DNA of 64,000 nucleotides from JAPOUP01 sp965203605 (GCA_965203605.1 OZ241902.1:1-64000); one strand, 5' to 3'; positions 1 to 10,022 are shown, counted from the first letter of the stretch. Program-made: numbers and translations. Notes: generated by a model from the letters alone, not told the origin.

Positions 1-137
1 ATGGAGCCGTCTCCCTGCATGTTGTGGCTGTAACACCCGCTCCATACCAGAGGGACGGCTCCATATCCAGGCCAGCCATCAGAAAAAGTGCCCGTTTTCA
101 GGAAAAACCGCTTGATCGGGGAGTTCTGCAAGAGGCT
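1..137 (-). mobile_element. End of a DDE-type IS (partial copy 1)
   Basis: These bases match the end of the IS at 12567-15531 (its 15395-15532) at roughly 85-90% identity by eye. The match runs from inside the seventh codon of the minus-strand transposase out to the terminal inverted repeat, whose core reads TGCAAGAGGCT near 127-137. The rest of the element lies outside the window. An 11-bp inverted repeat (ATGGAGCCGTC at 1-11, complement at 54-64) sits over the transposase start in both copies. Confidence 0.75.
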
Positions 138-1570
138 CTGTCCAACTGGAATTTCCCAGGCATTCGGGGTTCAGGCGCGGGAGGATGTCCCTCGCCATAT
201 CGATCGCCGCCCGCAACCCAGCGTTCGGTTCGCCATCCGGCATTTCAATGGTAGAAATTGTTCTGGACTGGTGCGATTCGCGCGAGAAGACCGGAATTCG
301 GTTCCGTGCGACCATTTCGACAAGAGATAATGGTCCCTCATCAGGAAACTTGCCGCCGGCGGCGTTGGCCATGCGCCACGGGGGCAGGAATTGTCTGTCC
401 AGCATCCAGAGATCGCGGCGTCCATTCCTGACGCTGTTGGTCTTGGACAGGTTTCATTGCCATCATCATAATCGGAAGACGGAAACTCCGCAAGCCGCTG
501 GTCGGACCGTCGTCCGCCATATTCAGGCAGCCTGATAAAGGTTCACGGCCATCCATCAATCCTTCAGCCGCCTGTATACGCAGGCCGTGTCAGGGGCCGG
601 CCTCCGAAGGCCGTTTCCTGGGACAGGGATGGCGTGCGGCCCCGAGAGACCGGATATTGCGCCATTTCAATGGCTTGGTAACAGATGGAGAATCATGTTT
701 CACCGGTTGGAAGACAATTCGGCAAGGGTGGCAAAAAAGCTCCTGTCACGGCCTATGCGTTGAACCGCTCTTTGCCGGTCGTCGAAGGCAGGCCGAACCT
801 GATTTGGCCTATCTGGGATCATTCGGGTATGGTTGCTCTAGGGCGTGGCCTGCGAGTGATAAGCGGAACAAAAGGAATGGTTACTTGACCAACCATCTGT
901 TGGCCCTTCGCAAGGCATCCTCTCGGTCGCGGGCATACGTCCGCCCATCCTTTGAGCCAACAGGTGACCGACATTGTCATCCAGCTTGTGAGAAGGAATC
1001 GAATCGTTAGTCCCAATGGAGTGATCGCTTGGGTGACACCGAAACCAGACATAGAAAGATGGTGCGCAGACTATTGCCGGTGGAGGCTGCGGACCGGTGC
1101 TGGCTGCATTTCACGTTGGCTGCGCATCGGCAGTTCCACAGCAGGGCGCTGGAAGAGTGCATCAACTTCCGCATGATGGCGGCCACTCCGCAGGCAAATG
1201 TGATTGTGTGGATAACCAACATCCGCAGGAACCGGCAGCGACAGACGTCAGGGAGGCTGGCCGATCAGGCCAGAGGCGACATGGTCGGAAACCAGAAATT
1301 GCGGAAAGTCATCGGCGGCGCGAAAGACCCTTCCGACAGTGATGTAGGTGATGTCCGGAGAAATTCCAGCCCGAATGGGGAATCCCTTGCCATCAATTGG
1401 TCCGAACTGGTTTCCATCATGAATGTCAGCGTCAACCAGCGTAGTGCGATGGATGATCAACTGTCGCGACCGCAGTTCAATGGAAGTGAGCCATTTCACT
1501 TTTCGGGAGGATCGGACATTCCGATGCAGTGGCTCGAGATTTTTGACGAAGCGAAAAGGAGCGGTTTCAG
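138..1570. other. Degenerate region without a confident gene
   Basis: Open frames exist on both strands but none shows a recognisable domain or a convincing ribosome-binding site. A minus-strand frame from about 453 runs toward the IS and reaches its stop inside it at 79. It could be the remains of a gene cut by the IS. A plus frame at 1029-1574 and a minus frame at 1248-1643 overlap each other and look like decayed DNA. I cannot assign a function to any of them. Confidence 0.5.
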
Positions 1571-3766
1571 GTGACTTCGCCGGCATCATTTGCCAAGGGG
1601 GGTCTGGTCGCGGTCCGGACCATGCAGCCGCCAGATCAGGCATTCGATTACGCTGCCCCGGAGGGGGGGTGTGAAGTGGGCGACTTTGTCGAAGTGCCGC
1701 TTGGCCCCCGCTCGATTGTCGGCGTGGTCTGGGGCAAGGGCACCAGGGATATCGACCGGGCCAGAATCCGATCCGTCATCCGCGTATTGGACGTCCCTCC
1801 GATGACTCAGGAACTGCGGGAATTCCTCGTGCGCGCAGCGGGCTATACCCTTACACCCATGAACGCCATGCTTCGTATGGCCTGCCGGTCTCCCGGTCTC
1901 GCTGATCCGCCATTGATGCGCAGGGTCTACCGTCCTGGCGAAGGATCGCCTGATCGTATCACGGAGGCGAGGAAGCGCGTACTGGCCGCACTGGAGGAAT
2001 TTGGCGGACTTGCGTTGACGCTCGGCGAGCTATCCCAAGCGGCGGGAGTTTCGTCGTCCGTCATCAAGGGGCTGGTCCGGATGGGTGTGGTCAGGGAGGA
2101 AGATAGCCCACGTGATCTGCCATATCCGTGGCTGGATCCGGCATTCCCCGGCATTGAACTCGCTCCGGATCAGGCGGAGGCGGCCGCTGCCCTCCGCTCA
2201 GGCGTATCCAGTGGCCAGTATGGCACAACCCTTCTCAAAGGCGTCACAGGCTCCGGAAAGACTGAAGTCTATCTGGAGGCAGTTGCCGAATGCCTTGCGA
2301 AGAAGCGGCAGGCTTTGGTCCTTCTTCCGGAAATCGCACTGACTGCCGAGTTTCTGGAGCGTGTTGACCGGCGTTTTGGCGCCAGGCCGGCGGAGTGGCA
2401 TTCCAGTGTCACCATGACCGAGCGCCGTCGAGTATGGCGCATGGTGGGAGAGGGTGGAGCCCAACTTGTGGTTGGCGCCCGGTCCGCGCTGTTCCTGCCT
2501 TACCACGACCTTGGCCTGATTGTCGTCGACGAAGAGCACGACACCTCCTACAAGCAGGAGGATGGAGTGCTGTACAATGCGCGCGACATGGCGGTTCTGC
2601 GTGCCTCGATCTGTTCGGCGCAGGTAATCCTGGCGTCGGCCACGCCCTGTCTGGAAAGTTGGGCAAATGCTGAGGCCGCCAAGTACCGGAAGCTTGAGTT
2701 AAGCAATCGCTTTGGCGAGGCGGATCTGCCGGAATTATGCGCCATCGATATGCGACAGGAGAAACTTGCACCCGGTCATTGGATCTCACCGACGCTGTGC
2801 GCCGCTGTAAGGGCGCGGCTCGAGGCGGGCGAACAGTCGCTGCTATTTCTCAATCGTCGCGGGTATGCTCCGGTTACGGTCTGCCGCGCCTGCGGACATC
2901 AGATCGGGTGTGATCATTGTGATGCGCGTTTGGTCGAGCATCGTTTCCGCGGTCAACTTGTCTGCCACCGTTGCGGCGAGTCAAAGGCGATGCCGTCCTT
3001 GTGTCCGTCATGTGGGGCCGAGAATCGACTGACGCCGGTTGGGCCGGGTGTTGAACGGCTTTCCGAAGAGGCGCTTGAGCTTTTTCCCGAGGCCCGCATT
3101 GCTGTGCTCAGTTCGGACCTGTTCAGTTCGCCCCAGAAGCTAAGGGAGCAGGTAAAGGCAATCGCTGATGGTGAGGCTGACATAGTCATCGGAACCCAGC
3201 TCGTTGCCAAGGGCCATAATTTTCCGTTACTGACGCTTGTCGGAGCCATCGATGCGGATCTCGGTCTACATGGCTCCGATCTGCGCGCGGCGGAACGTAC
3301 CTTTCAGTTGATGCGGCAGGTCGCGGGTCGTGCAGGCAGACGGGACCGCCGGGGCGAGGCGCTCCTCCAGACGTGGCAACCGGAGCATGCTGTCATTCGC
3401 GCCATTCTCTCGGGCGATGAAGAGAGTTTCTGGCGTGCCGAGGCGGCTGGGCGGCGAGAGGCCGGGGTTCCGCCTTACGGCCGATTTGCGGGAATTGTGC
3501 TCAGCGGCAAAGACGAAGCGTCCGTCGTTGATGTCGGACGTTCGTTGGCCCGCAGGGATGCTCCGCTTCGGGAAATTGGAGCCTGTGTCCATGGCCCCGC
3601 TCCTGCCCCTGTTGCCCGGATCCGCGGGCGCCACCGAATACGACTCTTGGTCAAGGCGACCAAGACGGCACCGCTTCAACCTGCGCTGGCGAGATGGGTG
3701 GACCAGGTAAGGCTTCCTTCGGGAATTCGTCTCTCAATCGACATAGATCCTCAGTCATTCCACTAG
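1571..3766 (+). CDS. priA: Primosomal protein N' (replication restart helicase PriA)
   Basis: PriA is the DEAH-type 3'-5' helicase that recognises stalled forks and reloads the replicative helicase. The 731-residue product is full length. It has an N-terminal DNA-binding region, Walker A GSGKT at about residues 227-231, a DEEH box at about 320-323, and paired CxxC zinc-binding motifs between about 438 and 480. The helicase core ends with the QVAGRAGR motif typical of the family. The GTG start at 1571 is favoured by AAGGAG at 1556-1561, nine bases upstream. The gene stands alone after degenerate DNA, so its promoter must lie in the preceding few hundred bases. Identification is secure. Confidence 0.97.
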   Translation: MTSPASFAKGGLVAVRTMQPPDQAFDYAAPEGGCEVGDFVEVPLGPRSIVGVVWGKGTRDIDRARIRSVIRVLDVPPMTQELREFLVRAAGYTLTPMNAMLRMACRSPGLADPPLMRRVYRPGEGSPDRITEARKRVLAALEEFGGLALTLGELSQAAGVSSSVIKGLVRMGVVREEDSPRDLPYPWLDPAFPGIELAPDQAEAAAALRSGVSSGQYGTTLLKGVTGSGKTEVYLEAVAECLAKKRQALVLLPEIALTAEFLERVDRRFGARPAEWHSSVTMTERRRVWRMVGEGGAQLVVGARSALFLPYHDLGLIVVDEEHDTSYKQEDGVLYNARDMAVLRASICSAQVILASATPCLESWANAEAAKYRKLELSNRFGEADLPELCAIDMRQEKLAPGHWISPTLCAAVRARLEAGEQSLLFLNRRGYAPVTVCRACGHQIGCDHCDARLVEHRFRGQLVCHRCGESKAMPSLCPSCGAENRLTPVGPGVERLSEEALELFPEARIAVLSSDLFSSPQKLREQVKAIADGEADIVIGTQLVAKGHNFPLLTLVGAIDADLGLHGSDLRAAERTFQLMRQVAGRAGRRDRRGEALLQTWQPEHAVIRAILSGDEESFWRAEAAGRREAGVPPYGRFAGIVLSGKDEASVVDVGRSLARRDAPLREIGACVHGPAPAPVARIRGRHRIRLLVKATKTAPLQPALARWVDQVRLPSGIRLSIDIDPQSFH

Positions 3767-4011
3767 AGGGGGCTCGGTCCGAGGACAGATCCGACGGTCG
3801 CAAGGCACGAATTCCTGCCGATGCCTCCACATCAGCCTGGAACGAATTTCGTGAGGACCTCGCAGGCTGGAGTCAGCTTCGTCGGCAAATGCGGTGTTGA
3901 AAGGGCAGACAGTACGGTCGGACGATCTGCCGCCAAGAATGGGATGGGAGTCCTTGGCGGATTGTCGTTCCCGCAACTTCATCGGCAAAAAGTGAACGCT
4001 CTAACTGGCAG

Positions 4012-4662
4012 CTATGTGCGCAGTAGATCAAGGAGCCGTCTCGCTTCGTCTCTGGGTTTGGCGAGCAACGAACGATCCTCGCCCGGAAAGAAGCGGGCTC
4101 GGGTCGCCGTCGGCATCGGTTTGGGTGCGAGCACATGCACCCTCGGCCCTATGCGGATTGTCTCAGCCGACCAGGCGTGCGCAAGTGCGATTTGGGCGGC
4201 CTTGCTCGCTGCATAGGCACCGAAAAACCTATCGGCGACATGCGGGTCATCAAAGAACACTGCCGACGCCTCATCGCCCTTGAGTAAAGTTGCGACCATT
4301 GGAATCAGCACCGCAGTGGCAGTTGCATTTGTTTCAATGGACTTTTGCCAATCATCGGCGTCAATGTGGTCAGCTGGAGACAATGGTGGTGCATGGACCG
4401 CGGCGTGAATCCAGAGATTCAGGCTATTCCAGCGGTCATGGATTGATCTGCAAAGATGTGTCATGGCGTCGGCCTGGGTGATGTCCATTGGTGCGAGCGT
4501 CGCGCTACCGCCCGCCGTCTGGATGCGGTCATCAAGCTCTTCCAGTGCGCCCACGGTTCGGGCAACAGCGATGACATGATGGCTAGGCGCCAATGCCTCG
4601 GCACAGGCAGCGCCTAGGCCGCGCGAGGCGCCGGTGACAAGGGCTATTCGTGTGTCGGACAT
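4012..4662 (-). CDS. SDR family NAD(P)-dependent oxidoreductase
   Basis: This is a short-chain dehydrogenase of about 216 residues. The N-terminal TGASRGLG glycine motif binds the dinucleotide. The YAASK segment (Tyr-x-x-x-Lys) is the catalytic pair. The usual NAG motif is replaced by IHAAV, so the substrate cannot be inferred. I chose the ATG at 4662 because the Rossmann fold begins directly after it (MSDTRIALVTG); the open frame extends upstream to 4770 but would add unrelated residues and overlap the bioY leader. It is divergent from bioY with about 110 bp between starts, so the two promoters probably share that gap. Confidence 0.88.
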   Translation of the reverse strand: MSDTRIALVTGASRGLGAACAEALAPSHHVIAVARTVGALEELDDRIQTAGGSATLAPMDITQADAMTHLCRSIHDRWNSLNLWIHAAVHAPPLSPADHIDADDWQKSIETNATATAVLIPMVATLLKGDEASAVFFDDPHVADRFFGAYAASKAAQIALAHAWSAETIRIGPRVHVLAPKPMPTATRARFFPGEDRSLLAKPRDEARRLLDLLRT

Positions 4663-4770
4663 CCTGTAGGCATGTCTCACCAGACGACGTTGGAGGCAAG
4701 TCAATCTTGACAGTAACCCGAGCCTTTGGGATATCGTGCAGAATCGCAACTCCATATTCAGGAGAGTCAA

Positions 4771-5334
4771 ATGACACTGTCCCGCGCTCTTTTCCCAGCG
4801 ATGTCGTTGCTGACACAGGTGCTGTTGGTAATGGGTGGAACAATCTTTATCGCCATATCCGCACAGGTCGCCGTTCCAATGTATCCGGTGCCGATGACGC
4901 TGCAGACCTTGGCGATTCTCATTGTTGGTCTTGTCTACGGCGCAAGGCTTGGGACCTTGACGTTGGTGGCTTATCTGGTCGAGGGTGCCGTAGGCCTGCC
5001 GGTCTTCGCCAATGGCAACGGTGGCCTACCTTACATGATGGGACCAACTGGCGGCTTTCTGATTGGTTTCGTGTTCATGGCGTTTATCGCTGGATATGCG
5101 ACGGACCGTGGGATGACGGCGGGGATCATTTCCACGGCGGCCGTAACCCTGGTAATTTCCGGGTTGCTCTACATTCCTGGGCTCCTATGGCCGGCTTTGG
5201 CCATGGGAAAGGAGCCGGATGTACTTTGGCTTCATTGGATGTCACCGTTTCTGGCTGGAGACGCCGTGAAAGCGGTATTGGCGGCGCTGGTGGTCACTGG
5301 TGGCTGGGCGGTCGTGCGGACCCGCCATGGCTGA
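4771..5334 (+). CDS. bioY: Biotin transporter BioY (ECF S component)
   Basis: BioY is the membrane-embedded biotin-binding subunit of the ECF transporter, and can also work alone in some proteobacteria. The 187-residue product is about six hydrophobic helices. It carries the family motif PVPMTLQTLAIL after the first helix and a glycine-rich segment with GPTGGFLIGF in the middle. The ATG at 4771 follows AGGAGA at 4760-4765; an earlier in-frame ATG at 4726 has no such signal. No bioM or bioN genes are adjacent, so it is a stand-alone BioY here. I found no clear BioR palindrome in the divergent leader. Confidence 0.95.
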   Translation: MTLSRALFPAMSLLTQVLLVMGGTIFIAISAQVAVPMYPVPMTLQTLAILIVGLVYGARLGTLTLVAYLVEGAVGLPVFANGNGGLPYMMGPTGGFLIGFVFMAFIAGYATDRGMTAGIISTAAVTLVISGLLYIPGLLWPALAMGKEPDVLWLHWMSPFLAGDAVKAVLAALVVTGGWAVVRTRHG

Positions 5335-5813
5335 TCCATGTGGGTGTGATTCCCGCATGGTTCTGCGGTGTCTCTGATCGGACCACTTCCATCGCGAATT
5401 GAAACACGCGCCATTTCCATGATCGGCCAGTGCCTATTAGCGCATCGCGGTGCAGCCAGTCCCTCGTGCGGTTCAGGCGCAGCGGTCAGGCTGTGGTCCG
5501 GATGAAGATCGGCGAAGAATTTGAAGCGTGACCTGACGGACTGGCCAGACTCCGATCTACCAACCCGAACGCAAAAGGCGCTTCATTTTGGGGATTATAT
5601 ATCTGACTGAAAATGTTGATCAGTGCTGACGATTTCCAGTCTGGAGATTGGTCTGTAGCCATTCCATTCGGTCGCTGGCTCCAAACAGGCGGTCTGGATG
5701 CCGTAAGCGGCGGTGGGAGTGGAGAGCTGGATGGTCCACCGTCCAGTCAACGCCGGGTCCGTTGTCGATTTCAGCGAAGTATATAATCCCCAAAAATTGA
5801 CCCGGTGCGACGA
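5335..5813. other. Intergenic region with a MITE-like repeat
   Basis: No gene is supported in these 479 bases. The recognisable structure is the inverted-repeat element at 5586-5795, listed separately. The rest carries no clear promoter or RNA gene. Confidence 0.5.
5586..5795. repeat. MITE-like segment with 16-bp terminal inverted repeats
   Basis: The left end reads TTTTGGGGATTATATA (about 5586-5601) and the right end carries its exact complement, TATATAATCCCCAAAA (about 5780-5795). The 210-bp segment between has no coding capacity. Perfect 16-bp ends around a short noncoding core are what a non-autonomous transposable element or deletion relic looks like. No second copy was seen in this window, so the assignment rests on the ends alone. 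It sits at the boundary between the bioY region and the mobile-type genes that follow. Confidence 0.55.
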
Positions 5814-6152
5814 TTATTGAGCCTCCTTCGGACCCCAGGGAATCACGGCCTGAACCGTATCATCATCCTGGTTTGCGGCCTTGCCGAGATTGGCGTTGAA
5901 GCCGAAGTCCCGGATGCTCAGGGTGAAGTAGTCCGCACCCGTGTCACGGTTCTGTTTCTTCCAGATGCCGCCGCATTTGACCAGGCGGCCAGGGGGCGAG
6001 CGGCCGAGAACGCGGTGCGTGGGGGCCATCGGATTGTCGCTCGCGACGGGCTCGACGGTGATGTCGATGTCGAATGTCAGGGTGGATATCGACCCGACGC
6101 CTTTGGCGGTCCCGATATCGGCGTTTTCGAATTTGATGCAGTTGGTGGTCAT
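5814..6152 (-). CDS. DUF736 family protein
   Basis: A 112-residue protein of the DUF736 family, small beta-rich proteins common on alphaproteobacterial plasmids and integrative elements. Function is unknown. Visible family features are the CGGIWKK segment around residue 60 and the following DYFTLSI strand. The ATG at 6152 is preceded by AAGGAG. Its neighbours (DUF6429, a ParB-like protein) are the usual company of this family on mobile elements. That suggests the start of an accessory island, not a core locus. Confidence 0.8.
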   Translation of the reverse strand: MTTNCIKFENADIGTAKGVGSISTLTFDIDITVEPVASDNPMAPTHRVLGRSPPGRLVKCGGIWKKQNRDTGADYFTLSIRDFGFNANLGKAANQDDDTVQAVIPWGPKEAQ

Positions 6153-6550
6153 TGCTTTGCTCCTTTTCTGGTGTTGCGATGATGGTCAACCGGCAAGGGC
6201 CAAAGGCCTGAACACACCAAAGGCGGAGCGCAGCGGAGAAGGGCAGGGGGCCCTGAATTTTGTTCCGCGAGGAATGACCCGAAGGGGCAGGGGACAATTC
6301 TGGCGCCCGCCCTTTGTGTTCGGGACAGACCTTGCGACCAGCATGTCATGCAACACAGGACAAAGGAGCATCGTCGGCACCACACATCATTCCAGAAACG
6401 GCTGCGATAGCTAGGCCGCTAAAGGAGCAGAGCGACGCCGCCCGAGTAGCGCAAACGTCGACGGAACGAGACGGGGCGAACGTGTAGCGTTGCGTCAGCA
6501 CCGGTTTCGCCATCAAATGCGATGACGAAGGTGAACAACGGATGCAGGCC
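6153..6550. other. Intergenic region, nothing recognised
   Basis: About 400 bases between the divergent DUF736 and DUF6429 genes. Short frames on both strands have no recognisable domain or ribosome-binding site. It presumably holds both promoters, but I cannot place them. Confidence 0.4.
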
Positions 6551-6778
6551 ATGGACATAGACACCGACAAACTCGATGCTGCCGCATTAGCCATTCTCAG
6601 TCTGACACTTCATGACGGGTCGCGAGTTTGGAAAGGGATAGACTGGGACATCACAGATCGGCTCTTTAACAAAGGCCTGATCGACAACCCGGCAAGCAAA
6701 GCAAAGTCCCTCGTTCTGACAGAGCAAGGTTTGGAACAAGCCAAACGCGCGCTGGAAGAGCAATTCGGCAAAGGCTGA
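6551..6778 (+). CDS. DUF6429 family protein
   Basis: A 75-residue protein starting MDIDTDKLD, which matches the small DUF6429 family found beside ParB-like and DUF736 genes on alphaproteobacterial mobile elements. The middle WKGIDWDITDRLFNKGLI segment and the LVLTEQGLEQAKRALEE end are typical. They resemble a compact winged-helix fold, but no function is established. An in-frame ATG at 6542 would add three residues; I prefer 6551 because the family begins there. A strong hairpin terminator lies about 125 bases downstream. Confidence 0.75.
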   Translation: MDIDTDKLDAAALAILSLTLHDGSRVWKGIDWDITDRLFNKGLIDNPASKAKSLVLTEQGLEQAKRALEEQFGKG

Positions 6779-6903
6779 ACAAGAGCATCGCCTGAATCTC
6801 TCTAACTGTCGGGCAACAGAACAGACAGATCAGTATTCAAAGCAAGTAGCTCCTGGCCCACCGCACCGCCTGGGCGGCGCTCCCGCGCGGACAGCGCTGG
6901 TCC

Positions 6904-6955
6904 GGCGGCGGGGCAGGGGGCTTGTCCTTCTGCCCCGCCGCCAGACAATTTTTTT
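6904..6955 (+). terminator. Rho-independent terminator
   Basis: A perfect 13-bp stem (GGCGGCGGGGCAG at 6904-6916, complement at 6930-6942) with a 13-base loop is followed by a run of seven T at about 6949-6955. The T-run is on the plus strand, so it would end transcripts from the DUF6429 gene and also protect the convergent ParB-like gene. Confidence 0.8.
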
Positions 6956-7055
6956 GCAAGCTTCGCGTTTCGCCGCTGATCTGAACAAAAAAACCCGCGT
7001 GATGCGGGGCCAGTTGGGTCTCTCCACGAAGGAGCCGTCAGGTGCAGTCGGGCAC

Positions 7056-8903
7056 TCATTTATCGAGTTTGGCTTTCTGATCGGGCGTCAGCCCCATGAG
7101 CTTCTGGGTCGTGGGGTCGCCCACGAGCTTTTCCATCTTCTCGGCCTTTTCAGCCTTCTTGAGCTTTGCGAAGGCAACAACACGCTCGTCGCAGGCGTCG
7201 CAGTCGAGGAACTCGCAAAGCAGGTCGACCAGATGACCAGCTGACACCCGCGAGAAGAAATTCTCTGCCGTGGGCGTCCAGTGCTTGCGGATATCGGCTC
7301 CGGCTTCCTCCGCGATCAGACCGAAGAACTCTGCGCCGCCAGTCCGGTAGGGCAGGGTGCGTGCGATGGCTTCGGTGATCTGGGCATTGCGGGCCTTCCT
7401 GCCAGTCTCGCGGAAAGTGGCGAAGGCTTCGGACAGGTCGTCAACACGGGTGCCTTTCTGCCAGTATTCGCTGGCATCGACCCCGTGCTCGAGGCGCGGC
7501 TCGCTGGAAAACCCATCCTCGACGCTTGGCACATTGGTCGGGCGGTCCAGCCGAATGCCGAAGACGCTCTCAAAGCTGCCCGATGCCTCAGAAGGGCCAA
7601 AGCCCAGAAGGTCTAGAACCAGTTCCGGTTTGGCCAGAAGCGCGGCTTGAACCGAGGCCAGCCGGATTGCCTGCATATCCGCCACCAGCTTCTGCGAGTA
7701 AGGGGATTTTGGGGCGTCGGGTTTGGTGGTTTGCGGCGCTTGCAGGACGCCGGCCTCGATGGCAGCTTTCTTGTCCTCGGGCCGAACCAGACCGACTGTG
7801 ATCTCGATGGTGCCAGACCCATTCACGAGGATGATGCAGCCCGCATGGGCTTTCTGATCCTCGGAATAGTCGCCGTCGAGAAGGACCTGCAACTCCGTGA
7901 GCCGCGCTTCCCCGTCCTCGTCCAGAACTCCACCATTGGCGAGGTCTGCCAGTTCGTCGTATTCCTCGGCATCTTCCTCGCTCAGATCGCCCTCGATGGG
8001 GTAGAGGCGGGCCAGCTTCATCTGATCCAGCTCGTAATAGTTGAGCCAGGCCTCGGGGCGGGCCTCGGCCCATGCCCAGCCTTGGGCCTCGACCAGATCG
8101 GCACGGGCCGCCGCCAGCTTATCGGTGAACAGCCGATCCAGAAGGGCAGGGGAGGCGAGGAAGACCTCGTCGGAGAATAGGTCACGCGTGACCGCGCCGC
8201 CCTCGGCCTCGTAGGTTTCAACGCCAACGAACTTGACGCGGCGGTCGGTGGCCTTGATGGCATCGGGGTGCAGCGCGTTCTTGATAGCAGACTCGGAGAC
8301 GGCTTGCCCTTTCACCTGATCCAGAAGGCTCAGGGTGAGCACTTCATCATCGGAGAGGGTGAAGGCCTTGGCGGTGCCGAGGCTGATCTCTCCTGCGGCC
8401 AGAGCGTCCAGCACCGGCTCGGGCAGGCCTGCCAGCGCCAGTCGCTGGTAGACGCGGGCCTCGGTCACGGCGAAGGCGAGAGCGATTTCAGGGACAGTTG
8501 CGCCGCGTTCCTTCATCCGTCCAAAAGCGCGAATTTCGTCCGCCGGGGTCATATCCTCTCGGGCGGCATTCTCGGCGCTGGCCCAATCCTCGGCCTCGGC
8601 AGCATCGGCTGCCAGCTTGACCGGAACCGTGGCGAAGGGACGGGTCTTGGAGCGTTCCGCGATCATCTGGATCGCGCGAAGGCGGCACCCGCCCGCGACG
8701 ATCCCAACCTTTCCGTCCTTGTCCATGAGGCCTGCGAGATTGTGGATGAGGCCGAAGCGCTCGATGCTGTCTGCAAGGCTTTCGATATGAGCCTCCGAAA
8801 CCGCTTTACGCGGGTTCAGATCGGGGATGTAGAGCATCTCCAAGGGGATTTGCAGGATCACGGCGCTGGCGGTGTCGGTCTGGATGGGTTGTTGCTTGGT
8901 CAT
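7056..8903 (-). CDS. ParB-like nuclease domain protein (plasmid/ICE type)
   Basis: A 615-residue protein with an N-terminal ParB/RepB/Spo0J domain. NPRKAVSEAHIESLADSI and the AGGCRLRAIQMI box fall at about residues 31-85. A helix-turn-helix (VPEIALAFAVTEARVYQRL) lies at about 137-156. The long remainder is acidic and of unknown fold. In this subfamily the usual GERR box is AGGCRLRA. Chromosomal ParB is about half this length, so this is the large accessory ParB-like protein found on alphaproteobacterial plasmids and integrative elements, where its role is unclear. No parA is adjacent. The ATG at 8903 has AAAGGA upstream. Confidence 0.85.
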   Translation of the reverse strand: MTKQQPIQTDTASAVILQIPLEMLYIPDLNPRKAVSEAHIESLADSIERFGLIHNLAGLMDKDGKVGIVAGGCRLRAIQMIAERSKTRPFATVPVKLAADAAEAEDWASAENAAREDMTPADEIRAFGRMKERGATVPEIALAFAVTEARVYQRLALAGLPEPVLDALAAGEISLGTAKAFTLSDDEVLTLSLLDQVKGQAVSESAIKNALHPDAIKATDRRVKFVGVETYEAEGGAVTRDLFSDEVFLASPALLDRLFTDKLAAARADLVEAQGWAWAEARPEAWLNYYELDQMKLARLYPIEGDLSEEDAEEYDELADLANGGVLDEDGEARLTELQVLLDGDYSEDQKAHAGCIILVNGSGTIEITVGLVRPEDKKAAIEAGVLQAPQTTKPDAPKSPYSQKLVADMQAIRLASVQAALLAKPELVLDLLGFGPSEASGSFESVFGIRLDRPTNVPSVEDGFSSEPRLEHGVDASEYWQKGTRVDDLSEAFATFRETGRKARNAQITEAIARTLPYRTGGAEFFGLIAEEAGADIRKHWTPTAENFFSRVSAGHLVDLLCEFLDCDACDERVVAFAKLKKAEKAEKMEKLVGDPTTQKLMGLTPDQKAKLDK

Positions 8904-9027
8904 TGGGTTTGTCCTTTCGGATAGATGTCAGGTGCGCCCGAAGCGCGGCCCAGGCGCTCGGCGGCTGGTTATGTTGATGGGGTAGGGGAGGGGGCCGGGC
9001 CGCTTGGGCATCCCGCCCCCCACGGCG

Positions 9028-9396
9028 TCACCACCAGCAGGAATAGATCACGGTCGATCCTCGTGCGATTTCGGCCCGCGCCCATGCGCAGAACTCGAGA
9101 TCGTAGTCGTGGTATTCACTGGCCTGCTCGTCCTGAAGCTGATGGCCATAGAAGAGCCCGCCCTCACAATGGGGCAGGGCGCTTCCCTTCACCGCCTGTT
9201 CCAGCGTGTCGATATCGGTAGGTTCCAGTTTCAACTCTCCGCAATTCAGATCGGAGGCCGAAAGCCCGGTCCGCTCGGTGTAGAGGTTCTCCATGAAGGT
9301 CTGCAGCTTGGAATGCTTGCGCCAGACGAATTTCGGGCTTTCGCCTTCCTCGCCGCTCTCGGGGGTTTTGACATATGCGTATTGATCAAGGCCCAT
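9028..9396 (-). CDS. Conserved hypothetical protein of mobile-element type
   Basis: A 122-residue protein beginning MGLDQYAYVK and ending in a YSCWW tail. Such proteins recur on plasmids and integrative elements; some databases call them phosphoglycerate kinase, which nothing here supports. It contains a WRKHSKLQTFMENLY segment and a later DYDLEFCAWARAEI segment, both conserved in the family as I recall it. The ATG at 9396 follows AAAGGAG. It lies upstream of the ParB-like gene on the same strand, separated by about 120 bases, and may be cotranscribed with it. Function unknown. Confidence 0.7.
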   Translation of the reverse strand: MGLDQYAYVKTPESGEEGESPKFVWRKHSKLQTFMENLYTERTGLSASDLNCGELKLEPTDIDTLEQAVKGSALPHCEGGLFYGHQLQDEQASEYHDYDLEFCAWARAEIARGSTVIYSCWW

Positions 9397-10022
9397 GGCC
9401 TGCTCCTTTCGTGGTTAGAGCGGCGCGGCATCTTTTTCTTGTGACCTCTTAGCCTTTTCCGCTTCCGCCAGTGGCGGAGGCCTCGACTGATCTGTCAGTC
9501 CGAAAAGCCCCCGTGCTTTTCGGCTGGGCAGAGCAGGTGAGGGCGCGAGCCCTCCTGCGGCCGGCCGGCGACCCGACATAGGGGGCCGGAGCGGTGAAAT
9601 CGGGAGGGACCCGCGCACCCGCGTGGGAGGAACCGGATTTCTCCGAGGAGGCTGGCGCGGAACGCGACACCAGAGCCCCTGTTCGGGGCGTCGGCCGGAT
9701 GGCAGGCAGAATTCAACAATGGAAACCTGCCAGCCAGGTTAGAGCGGAGCGGAGACCCGGCTGACTGCTGGTTCAAGCGATCGCGGTCTCGCCCGCGATC
9801 TCACCTGAGACATGCACGAAGGATCGTTTCCAGAATTGGCGGAGACGCCACCAAGCGGCTCCGGGCGCAGCCAAGAGCTTGGTCAGCGTGGGGGCGCTGG
9901 CGTGCCAACCCAATCATTCCTCAAATCCAGATTCATCACGCAACGCACGAACTACACTTAGTTCATTTGTTGCATTTATTGCGTTTATATTTGTCATGAG
10001 GATTGCAGCACAGGAGAACATC
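9397..10022. other. Intergenic region of the accessory island
   Basis: About 620 bases without a supportable gene. A 9-bp hairpin (CCGAAAAGC at 9500-9508, complement at 9515-9523) lacks a T-run. The last 70 bases before 10023 are AT-rich and probably hold the promoter of the next gene. Confidence 0.4.

Noticed and set aside
1029..1574. Plus-strand 181-codon frame before priA
   Set aside because: No domain, no ribosome-binding site, and composition unlike its neighbours. A competing minus frame overlaps it. It was left as degenerate DNA.
8268..8924. Plus-strand frame over the ParB-like gene
   Set aside because: It is antisense to the ParB N-terminal domain, whose motifs are clear on the other strand.
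9500..9523. Nine-base-pair hairpin considered as a terminator
   Set aside because: No T-run follows on either strand and no gene ends near it.
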